From assembly GCA_016931435.1 (NCBI GenBank), contig JAFGET010000033.1, positions 1 through 5,470 of the forward strand: DNA of 5,470 nucleotides, in the 5' to 3' direction. Position 1 is the stretch's first letter. Each line of letters opens with the position of its first letter. Below, one piece after another: positions 1 to 4,694 of this stretch. The position numbers were made by a program, and so were the translations under genes. The notes under the pieces were generated by a model, which was not told the DNA's origin, did not search any database, and saw nothing but the letters and a program-made list of their open reading frames with translations. The stretch is from Candidatus Omnitrophota bacterium (GTDB taxonomy: Bacteria; Omnitrophota; Gorgyraeia; Gygaellales; Profunditerraquicolaceae).

Positions 1-440
1 CTGGTGACGATCGCCTTAAAACCAAGGCCGATAAATTCATTCAATAGTTCTTTGGCGGGCTTATGCCAAATCGGCGAAACAACGCCGAAACCTTCACTTT
101 GACAAACATCTTCTACCCAGTCTTTTAGTTCCTGCAGATGTATGTCTCCGCGCACAACCTGATTTACCTGCTTTTCCTTGACTTCTTTAAGTGATTTCCT
201 GAACACCTCCTCGTAATCATCCCCGGTGGTTTCTCTTTGCAGCAAGGGTATGCCTAAAGCCTCTGCCTGCAGATGCACTAATTCCGCCCTCGCCCCGTGA
301 AAAGAAACCCTACCGTATTGCTGTGAAATAAAATTTACCAGATACTTGATCTCGTATCCTTGTTCTTTAGCTTTATATAAAGCTAAACAGCTATCCTTAC
401 CGCTGCTCCAGAAACACGCTGCTGTCCTATCCTTTATCAT
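1..440 (-). CDS. Dph6-family PP-loop ATP pyrophosphatase (diphthine-ammonia ligase-like), C-terminus cut by window edge
   Basis: This reading frame is open from an ATG at 440-438 to the left edge, giving 146 complete codons. The PP-loop SSGKDS (residues 12-17) near the N-terminus is the ATP-binding signature of adenylating N-type ATP pyrophosphatases. The later GDIHLQELKDW (98-108), the SPIWHK stretch and the GLGFKAIVT end match the Dph6/MJ0570 family (Diphthami_syn_2). The start is supported by an AGGAGAGG Shine-Dalgarno about 4 bases upstream, inside the end of btuD; the two genes overlap by 14 bases, which suggests translational coupling. In eukaryotes and archaea the family amidates diphthine on elongation factor 2. 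Bacteria lack diphthamide, so that name is not a function here. Being last in a riboswitch-led B12 uptake operon suggests a step in corrinoid salvage or amidation, which is inference. The family call is firm; the substrate is unknown. Confidence 0.88.
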   Translation of the reverse strand, partial: MIKDRTAACFWSSGKDSCLALYKAKEQGYEIKYLVNFISQQYGRVSFHGARAELVHLQAEALGIPLLQRETTGDDYEEVFRKSLKEVKEKQVNQVVRGDIHLQELKDWVEDVCQSEGFGVVSPIWHKPAKELLNEFIGLGFKAIVT

Positions 441-1245
441 CTATCCTCTCCTGGCTGGGCTTACCTATAAGTAATACGTGCGGGTTTTTAGTCAAGGGGT
501 TCTCTTTGACTAAAACCAAAGTCTTATAGACCTCTTCAATAGTGCGGTAATCCAGGACTTCCTTAACAGAACCCTTTTTAAATACCCTGCCATCGTTCAA
601 TAGGACCAGGCTACGGCAATATTCACTGGCTAAGTTTAAATCGTGTAAAACGCAAATAACAGTGATCTTCTTTTTTTGGTTAAGCTCTCTTACTAAGTTT
701 AAGATCTTAACCTGATGCCCGATATCCAAATGCGCAGTCGGCTCATCTAAGAATAAGACTTCGGGCTCCTGAGTAAGCGCCTGGGCGATGATCACCATCT
801 GGCGCTCCCCGGCAGAAAGGGTATTTATATCCCTCTCGCCAAGCCCTAAGGTATCAGTTAAGCGCATAGCTTCCTCTGCGATCTTAAGATCAAAAAGAGA
901 TTCTTTTTGCATGTTCCTCAAATAAGGCGTCCTGCCCATCAGGACTACCTCGTTTACCGTAAAAGAAAAATTAAAAATTTCGCTCTGGCTGACAAAAGCA
1001 AAGTTGCGCGCGATTTTTTTTAACGGCAGGCTGTAAATATCTTTCCCTTGATAAAATACTTTCCCGGCTGACGGCTTGAGGCTGCGGCTAAGAGACTTTA
1101 AAAGCGTGGATTTTCCCGCTCCGTTCGGGCCGATTATCCCCAGGAACTCTCCCCGGCTGATATCAAAGGAAATATCCTTGATCACCTGGTTTTGGCGATA
1201 CCCACAGCTTAAGCCTTCTATTTTAATACACTGATTTAAATCCAT
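427..1245 (-). CDS. btuD: Cobalamin ABC transporter ATP-binding protein BtuD
   Basis: This 272-residue ABC ATPase should power corrinoid import from the cytoplasmic face of the BtuCD complex. All nucleotide-binding motifs are intact and in order: Walker A GPNGAGKST (39-47), Q-loop Q87, signature LSAGERQ (143-149), Walker B VLFLDEP (163-169) with catalytic Glu168, D-loop HLD, and switch His201. Length and motif spacing fit the FepC/BtuD importer class (iron-siderophore, haem, B12). Sequence alone does not separate those substrates; the B12 riboswitch upstream decides the call. ATG 1245 lies 4 bases after the btuC stop, with only a weak purine stretch before it, so translation probably depends on ribosomes leaving btuC. 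The last 14 bases overlap the start of the PP-loop gene. About 20 residues after the usual domain end are variable and lack a recognisable motif. Confidence 0.92.
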   Translation of the reverse strand: MDLNQCIKIEGLSCGYRQNQVIKDISFDISRGEFLGIIGPNGAGKSTLLKSLSRSLKPSAGKVFYQGKDIYSLPLKKIARNFAFVSQSEIFNFSFTVNEVVLMGRTPYLRNMQKESLFDLKIAEEAMRLTDTLGLGERDINTLSAGERQMVIIAQALTQEPEVLFLDEPTAHLDIGHQVKILNLVRELNQKKKITVICVLHDLNLASEYCRSLVLLNDGRVFKKGSVKEVLDYRTIEEVYKTLVLVKENPLTKNPHVLLIGKPSQERIDDKG

Positions 1246-1249
1246 CTTT

Positions 1250-2212
1250 TTACTTTAAATGCTTCTGCCTCTTTCTCAACAGAAAAATAAATACCGGCCC
1301 GCCTAAAAGGGCGGTGATCACGCCGATAGGTATCTCAACCGGCGCCATCAACACCCGGCTTAAGGTATCCGCCAGGATCAAAAAAACAGCGGCAGAAATG
1401 GCGCTTGCCGGCAAGACCACTTTATGGTCGGAACCTAAAACCAGACGGATAGCATGCGGTATGATCAAGCCCACAAAACCGATAATGCCGCAGACACAGA
1501 CAATACTTCCGGTGACCAGCGAAGCAACGGTGAATAAAATTTTGCTTACTGATTCGCTATCTACTCCCAGATGAAGGGCTTCTTCTTCCCCCAAGCTGAT
1601 AGCGTTTAAATCCCTGGCAAAATAGAAAGCTACGGATATACCGCAAGTTACCATCATTGCGCAGGTCACGGAAAGCTTAAAGTCAAAAACCTGAAGGCTG
1701 CCTAAAAGCCACCAGGTAATACTGTGCATGGCCTCATTAGGTGAAATCGAAACAAAAAACAACAGCAGGCTTGAAAAAATCGCGCTTACCACTACCCCTG
1801 ATAATAAAAGCCCGTGCGAAAAAACCCTTCCGTTTATTTTAGCCAGGTTATAAACCGCGATCATGGTCAGGCCTGCGCCCAAAAACGCGCAAAACGGCAA
1901 AAATACGGCAGATAATCCGAAACAGATCGCCAAAACAGCCCCCAGGCCAGCTCCCGATGAAACCCCTAAAACATAAGGCTCAGCTAAAGGGTTACGTAAG
2001 ATACCTTGAAATAATACTCCTGCCACAGCCAACCCTGCCCCTGCCACAATACCTAAAAACACACGGCTTAAGCGCAGGTATAAGATCTGGCGGTTCTCGA
2101 TTTTAAAAAGTTCTTCTAACTTAAGGCCGGAGGAACCTAAGCTTATCGCCAGGCAGACGCTGATTAATAATAAAATAATGATGATGATAAAGAATAATTT
2201 TTTATTTTTCAT
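1250..2212 (-). CDS. btuC: Cobalamin ABC transporter permease BtuC (FecCD family)
   Basis: This inner-membrane permease should form the dimeric translocation path with BtuD and receive substrate from BtuF. It is highly hydrophobic throughout, consistent with about ten membrane helices. The FecCD hallmark is clear: GAGLAVAGVLFQGILRNPLA, followed by the EPYVLGVSSGA stretch. The C-terminal half has GFVGLIIPHAIRL, the coupling region facing the ATPase, and ends with IPIGVITALLGGPVFIFLL. I choose ATG at 2212 (320 residues) over the in-frame TTG at 2236 (328 residues). The ATG is immediately followed by a Lys/Asn-rich n-region and the first hydrophobic helix, and it overlaps the btuF stop by 11 bases, a common coupling arrangement. 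Neither start has a good Shine-Dalgarno. Substrate is inferred from the riboswitch; by sequence alone it could be a siderophore or haem permease. Confidence 0.9.
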   Translation of the reverse strand: MKNKKLFFIIIIILLLISVCLAISLGSSGLKLEELFKIENRQILYLRLSRVFLGIVAGAGLAVAGVLFQGILRNPLAEPYVLGVSSGAGLGAVLAICFGLSAVFLPFCAFLGAGLTMIAVYNLAKINGRVFSHGLLLSGVVVSAIFSSLLLFFVSISPNEAMHSITWWLLGSLQVFDFKLSVTCAMMVTCGISVAFYFARDLNAISLGEEEALHLGVDSESVSKILFTVASLVTGSIVCVCGIIGFVGLIIPHAIRLVLGSDHKVVLPASAISAAVFLILADTLSRVLMAPVEIPIGVITALLGGPVFIFLLRKRQKHLK

Positions 2213-3116
2213 ATAGATAATGGTATACTTGCTCAACCGCTTCGGCTACGCGCGGGCCGGGCCGCAAATAAAGGTCAGGGTCAATAGAGCTGATCACTCT
2301 TTCCTCTTTTATCGCCTTAATATCCCTCCAGCCGATACGAGAGCCTAAGGCCCTGCCCGGATCTTTTTCTGCCATATATGCCAGGATAATCGCATCCGGA
2401 TTACGCTTTACCACCGCCTCCGATGAAAAACGGCAATAGGGGCGCATAACATCCGAGGCTATGTTTACTCCTCCTGCCTTGGATAAAATATCATCGATAA
2501 AAGAACCCGGGCCTGCGGTCATCAATGGTTCGTGCCATATCTCAAGAAAAACCTTTAGCCTATTTTTAAGAGGGATTTTCGATACCTTTTCCCCGATCGT
2601 ATCGATCCTTTGACGCATATTATCCGTCAATATCTTTGCCCGTTCTATGGTACCGGTCAAATTACCTATGTCCAGGATCGAACGCAAAAGCCCATCTATA
2701 TCCCGAGGATCAGAAACATAGACTTTAAACCCGAGATTTTTAAGCCTTAAGACCGCCTGAGACTGCTCAAGGCCTGTAGCAAAAATCATATCGGGCTTAA
2801 GAGAGGCTATTTTTTCTATATTCGGCTCGGAGAAAGTCCCTATCTTTTCTATTTTCTTGGCCTGAGATGGATAATTACACGAAGTGCTTACTCCTACTAC
2901 ATTATCTCCAAAGCCTAAGTCAAAGAGTATTTCGGTGGTAGAAGGCGCCAGAGAAATATATTTTTTGCCACTTTCGGAAAAAGCTAAGTTTAAATTCAAA
3001 GCATAAAACATAAAATTCAAAATAATCATAAAATTCAAAGCACAAAACTTTAAACCTTTATTACCAAATTTTAAAATTTGAATTTTTAATTTGTCTTGAG
3101 CTTTAGATTTTAACAT
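2202..3116 (-). CDS. btuF: Cobalamin-binding periplasmic protein BtuF, with unusual repeat-derived N-terminus
   Basis: This 304-residue class III periplasmic binding protein (PF01497 type) should capture B12 or related corrinoids and deliver them to BtuC. The body is typical: SLAPSTTEILFDLGF (55-69), VVGVSTSCNYP (73-83), a GTFSEPNIEKIASLKPD segment, HEPLMTAGPGSFIDDIL in the second lobe, and RPGPRVAEAVEQV close to the C-terminus. Residues about 24-47 form a hydrophobic segment after a Lys-rich n-region, with a plausible signal peptidase I site near AFS/ES; no lipobox is seen. This N-terminus lies inside an AT-rich tandem/inverted repeat (2982-3128). ATG 3116 has no visible Shine-Dalgarno. In-frame ATGs at 3032 and 3011 are alternatives that keep some or most of the hydrophobic stretch but also lack one. 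It is the first gene after the cobalamin riboswitch, and the leader terminator ends only 12 bases before ATG 3116. Confidence 0.88.
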   Translation of the reverse strand: MLKSKAQDKLKIQILKFGNKGLKFCALNFMIILNFMFYALNLNLAFSESGKKYISLAPSTTEILFDLGFGDNVVGVSTSCNYPSQAKKIEKIGTFSEPNIEKIASLKPDMIFATGLEQSQAVLRLKNLGFKVYVSDPRDIDGLLRSILDIGNLTGTIERAKILTDNMRQRIDTIGEKVSKIPLKNRLKVFLEIWHEPLMTAGPGSFIDDILSKAGGVNIASDVMRPYCRFSSEAVVKRNPDAIILAYMAEKDPGRALGSRIGWRDIKAIKEERVISSIDPDLYLRPGPRVAEAVEQVYHYLYEK

Positions 3117-3128
3117 TTGAATTTAGCT
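2982..3128. repeat. AT-rich AATTCAAA-type repeat with inverted ends, overlapping the btuF 5' end
   Basis: On the + strand AAATTCAAA occurs at 2992-3000, 3013-3021 and 3031-3039, and the 13-mer CATAAAATTCAAA is repeated exactly at 3009-3021 and 3027-3039. Spacings of 21 and 18 bases are multiples of three and so keep the btuF frame. The right half carries the inverted form: a perfect 16-base palindrome at 3065-3080, and TTTTAAAATTTGAATTT (3069-3085), which recurs with one mismatch at 3108-3124. The extremes also mirror each other, AGCTAA near 2982 and TTAGCT at 3123-3128. This resembles dispersed intergenic repeats seen in some uncultured lineages. Whether it is a mobile MITE-like unit or local expansion cannot be told from one copy. 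Confidence 0.55.
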
Positions 3129-3169
3129 AAAAAAAAACCCAATCCGGTATATAAGTACCATGATTGGGT
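3129..3169 (-). terminator. Intrinsic terminator of the cobalamin riboswitch expression platform
   Basis: Read on the minus strand, ACCCAATC (3169-3162) pairs perfectly with GATTGGGT (3144-3137). Across a small internal loop, an inner GGTA/TACC pairing (3157-3154 with 3149-3146) extends the stem. It is followed directly by eight more U residues (3136-3129). The + strand has no T-run after this hairpin, so it acts only on the btu transcript. Its place between aptamer and btuF marks it as the switch that stops transcription when B12 is bound. Confidence 0.9.
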
Positions 3170-3261
3170 CACACCCTGTTTAAACTATGGCCCTATCCGC
3201 GAGGTTCTACTTCGCGCTCTAGTAGACTTCTATATAGACAGCTCTGACGCGCTTCGTAGAA
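3162..3261 (-). promoter_or_regulatory. Riboswitch expression platform: competing stems between aptamer and terminator
   Basis: This stretch follows the B12 box and holds several mutually exclusive pairings. TTCTAC (3261-3256) pairs with GTAGAA (3210-3205), and CGCG (3251-3248) with CGCG (3216-3213), forming one long interrupted stem-loop. Its loop contains the 10-base palindrome TCTATATAGA (3229-3238), which is also complementary to the 3' strand of aptamer stem P1. Nearer the terminator, GATAGGG (3197-3191) can pair with CCCAATC (3168-3162) at six of seven positions, and GGGT (3176-3173) with ACCC (3169-3166). Either would occupy the terminator's 5' arm and act as an antiterminator. The pairings are seen in sequence; which ones form is inference. 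Confidence 0.6.
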
Positions 3262-3264
3262 TTT

Positions 3265-3468
3265 TATATAGGCAGGTCTTCTGGCTCCCGGATCCCCCTA
3301 CTCATCTTGCCTTCCCGCCCCTCAAATTTTTGCAGGCAGTGGCATTTATGATTTTCGTCCCCGGATACAGCGGCGGGACCGCACTCGATTGTCGCCTCAT
3401 TTTGCTCGGCGTGATTTGCTAACTACCGAGAAACAAGGCAAAAGACGAGTTTCCCTTAACCTATATAT
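3265..3468 (-). promoter_or_regulatory. Cobalamin (AdoCbl/B12) riboswitch aptamer
   Basis: On the minus strand all landmark boxes of the cobalamin riboswitch appear in order: GGTTAAGGGAAACT (3462-3449), GGTCCCGCCGCTGTATCC (3380-3363), GCCACTG (3343-3337), GGGAAGGC (3316-3309), GATGAG (3306-3301) and the B12 box AGCCAGAAGACCTGCC (3286-3271). The B12 box differs little from the consensus. Stem P1 is a perfect 8-bp helix of TATATAGG (3467-3460) with CCTATATA (3272-3265). The aptamer sits just downstream of a promoter and upstream of btuF, and is followed by a terminator, so binding should reduce transcription of btuFCD and the PP-loop gene. The class (adenosyl versus methyl/aqua-cobalamin preference) cannot be fixed by eye. 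The 101-codon open frame on the + strand here is a shadow. Confidence 0.96.
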
Positions 3469-3484
3469 CAAATTGTTGATTTAG

Positions 3485-3511
3485 AGTATAACAAAAAAAT
3501 AAACTAGTCAA
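3485..3511 (-). promoter_or_regulatory. Sigma-70-type promoter of the btuFCD leader
   Basis: TTGACT (3511-3506) and TATACT (3490-3485) are separated by 15 bases. A TG one base before the -10 makes it an extended -10 element, which compensates for the short spacer. Predicted initiation near 3478 is about ten bases before the first riboswitch stem, as expected for the leader's 5' end. Confidence 0.7.
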
Positions 3512-3637
3512 GAAAAATTTGAAAAAAAATCTTAACTCCGCTTTGGCTCGACTTAGACTTGCCTCCTTTTTTTTAAGCTCGTCGGGGCGATTGTCACACA
3601 ATCACCGCTGATTTAGGACCGCTGATCTCTGGTGCCG
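3512..3637. other. Intergenic stretch without recognised gene; small inverted and direct repeats
   Basis: This lies between the cold-shock gene terminator and the btu promoter. I see no open frame with a credible start on either strand. Visible structure is a perfect inverted repeat GATTGT-CAC-ACAATC (3589-3603), a 9-base direct repeat ACCGCTGAT at 3604-3612 and 3618-3626, and homopolymer A and T runs at 3521-3528 and 3567-3574. An SD-like AAGGAGG on the minus strand is not followed by a start codon at a suitable distance. The inverted repeat could be an operator or a small hairpin; nothing else supports either. Confidence 0.4.
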
Positions 3638-3673
3638 AAAAAAAAGCCCGGTATTTCTACCGGGCCTTTTTTT
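3638..3673 (-). terminator. Intrinsic terminator after the cold-shock gene (sequence bidirectional)
   Basis: GCCCGGTA (3646-3653) and TACCGGGC (3658-3665) form a perfect 8-bp GC-rich stem with a 4-base loop. Eight A precede it and seven T follow on the + strand, so it can terminate in either direction. It lies 13 bases past the cold-shock stop codon. It should insulate the btu leader from read-through, since both transcripts run the same way. Confidence 0.93.
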
Positions 3674-3686
3674 CGTCAAAAAAGGT

Positions 3687-3887
3687 TTATAACTTCACGA
3701 CTTTCGAAGCTTGCTCACCTTTAGGGCCTTGAGTTATTTCAAACTCTACTTCCTGGCCTTCAGCTAAAGATTTAAAACCTTCACCCTGTATCGCGCTGTG
3801 ATGAACAAACACGTCATTACCTGATTCGGGAGTAATAAATCCATAACCCTTTTGATCATTGAACCACTTTACTTTACCTTTTACCAT
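3687..3887 (-). CDS. Cold-shock domain protein (CspA family)
   Basis: This 66-residue protein is a single complete cold-shock domain that binds single-stranded RNA/DNA and melts secondary structure, acting as RNA chaperone or antiterminator in the cytoplasm. It has the expected VKWFN start, RNP1 KGYGFI (residues 13-18), RNP2 VFVHHSAI (26-33) and the EGQEVEFEI strand near the C-terminus, with the usual aromatic face (W8, F9, Y15, F17, F27, H29). The start is clear: AGGAGGT (3902-3896) lies 8 bases before ATG 3887. A strong promoter at 4003-4030, an intrinsic terminator inside the leader and a terminator after the stop make it a single-gene unit. Whether it is cold-induced or constitutive cannot be told, as many paralogues are constitutive. 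The family is certain; a specific csp letter is not justified. Confidence 0.97.
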   Translation of the reverse strand: MVKGKVKWFNDQKGYGFITPESGNDVFVHHSAIQGEGFKSLAEGQEVEFEITQGPKGEQASKVVKL

Positions 3888-3931
3888 TACTAACTACCTC
3901 CTTTTCCTAAAATTATAGTAAATAAGCACAT

Positions 3932-3970
3932 AAAAAAAACCGAAAGGCTAGACTTCAAACACCTTTCGGT
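3932..3970 (-). terminator. Intrinsic terminator within the cold-shock gene leader (probable attenuator)
   Basis: On the minus strand ACCGAAAGG (3970-3962) pairs perfectly with CCTTTCGGT (3947-3939) across a 14-base loop. The T-run covers 3939-3932. It lies downstream of the near-consensus promoter at 4003-4030 and 45 bases upstream of the cold-shock ATG, so transcripts from that promoter must pass it. It also ends any read-through from the histidine kinase gene. The reverse strand has no T-run of use. Confidence 0.88.
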
Positions 3971-4002
3971 AATCGACTTCTAATCTTATTCACTACAACG
4001 AA

Positions 4003-4030
4003 AGTATAACATAAAAACCGAAGATGTCAA
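4003..4030 (-). promoter_or_regulatory. Strong sigma-70-type promoter for the cold-shock gene
   Basis: TTGACA (4030-4025) matches the -35 consensus exactly. TATACT (4008-4003) follows after 16 bases, with TG one base upstream as an extended -10. Predicted initiation near 3996 gives a leader of about 109 bases. The -35 lies 8 bases past the kinase stop codon. A second possible -10, TATAAT at 3917-3912, lies between the leader terminator and the Shine-Dalgarno, but has no convincing -35 and would leave almost no leader. Confidence 0.8.
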
Positions 4031-4038
4031 GCCTTATC

Positions 4039-4694
4039 TTAGCGCGCATCCGCAAAAGGCAAGATTATGGAAAAAGTGGACCCTTTGCCTTCTTCGCTTT
4101 CCACCTTGATATTGCCATTATGCTTTAAAATAATAGTCTTAGCTAAGGAAAGCCCCAGCCCAGTGCCTTCGCCTTCTTTTTTTGTAGTAAAAAAATGGTC
4201 GAAGAGCTTAGCCTTATTTTCCCGGGAGATACCTACGCCGTTATCGCAAACAGAGAGAATTATCAGTTTTTTTGCCTCATCCTGGTGCGTCCTGATAGCG
4301 ATAACGCCTCCTTCCTTTTTATCCGTCCTTTTTTCTATCGCCCATTTTGCGTTGGAGATAAACACCAGGACCACTTCCTGCAGCAGTTGGTTATCGCCTG
4401 TAATATCGGCTAAATCGGGCTGCAGGTCTTTTTCAATTCTTATATCCTTAAGCTCCATCTCTTTTTTTACGATCACAAGGATCTGGTCAATAAGCTTATT
4501 CAGCTTTACTAAGACGAACTCCCCCCTGGAAACACGCGCCAGTCCCAAAAACGACTGGATTATATCATTGCACCTTATCGCGGATGTTTCGATTATATCC
4601 ACTATCTTGGCGGCATCTCCTAAGACTATGTCTTTTTTAAGCTGTGATTCAAGCTTAATAAGCTGCGCGTTATTTAAGATGCCGGTAAGGGGGG
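4039..4694 (-). CDS. Sensor histidine kinase, C-terminal part (rest of HisKA plus HATPase_c) after a frameshift
   Basis: In this frame the protein continues from the H-box as PLTGILNNAQLIKLESQ, through the second HisKA helix (SAIRCNDIIQSFLGLARVS), into a complete HATPase_c domain. That domain has an N-box with ISNAKWAI, G1 DNGVGI, F-box LFDHFFTTK, G2 GTGLGLSLAKTI and the closing KGSTFSIILP strand before TAA at 4041-4039. All ATP-binding motifs are intact. There is no natural start: the first GTG at 4602 falls inside the second helix and lacks a Shine-Dalgarno. This segment is therefore the second half of the gene at 4670-5470, separated by one extra base in a C7 run (minus strand). HK domains of this type resemble the NtrB/AtoS-like PAS kinases. 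No receiver domain follows. Confidence 0.85.

Noticed and set aside
1314..1574. 86-codon + strand frame inside btuC
   Set aside because: It is antisense to the well-supported permease, and its composition reflects the reverse complement of membrane helices.
427..3116. Reading the ABC operon as iron-siderophore or haem uptake
   Set aside because: The protein families alone would allow it, but the riboswitch upstream with its intact B12 box and conserved core points to cobalamin.
2982..3128. CRISPR array
   Set aside because: The repeats are short, AT-rich, unevenly spaced and without unique spacers; the pattern fits an interspersed or tandem AT repeat.
3117..3422. 101-codon open frame on the + strand
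   Set aside because: It lies antisense to the cobalamin riboswitch, its terminator and platform; the translation shows no family resemblance and the open frame follows from GC-rich conserved RNA boxes.
3520..3640. Possible small RNA or degraded coding remnant on the minus strand
   Set aside because: A T8 run at 3528-3521 is not preceded by a stable hairpin, no promoter is seen before it, and the longest translation has no credible start.
3890..3931. 13-codon upstream frame (ATG just after the leader terminator, TAG two bases before the csp ATG)
   Set aside because: It has no Shine-Dalgarno and overlaps the csp Shine-Dalgarno; the ATG is simply the end of the U-run. A leader peptide is possible but unsupported.
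4195..4413. 72-codon + strand frame, and another at 4940-5176
   Set aside because: Both are antisense shadows of the histidine kinase with no ribosome binding site or recognisable motif.
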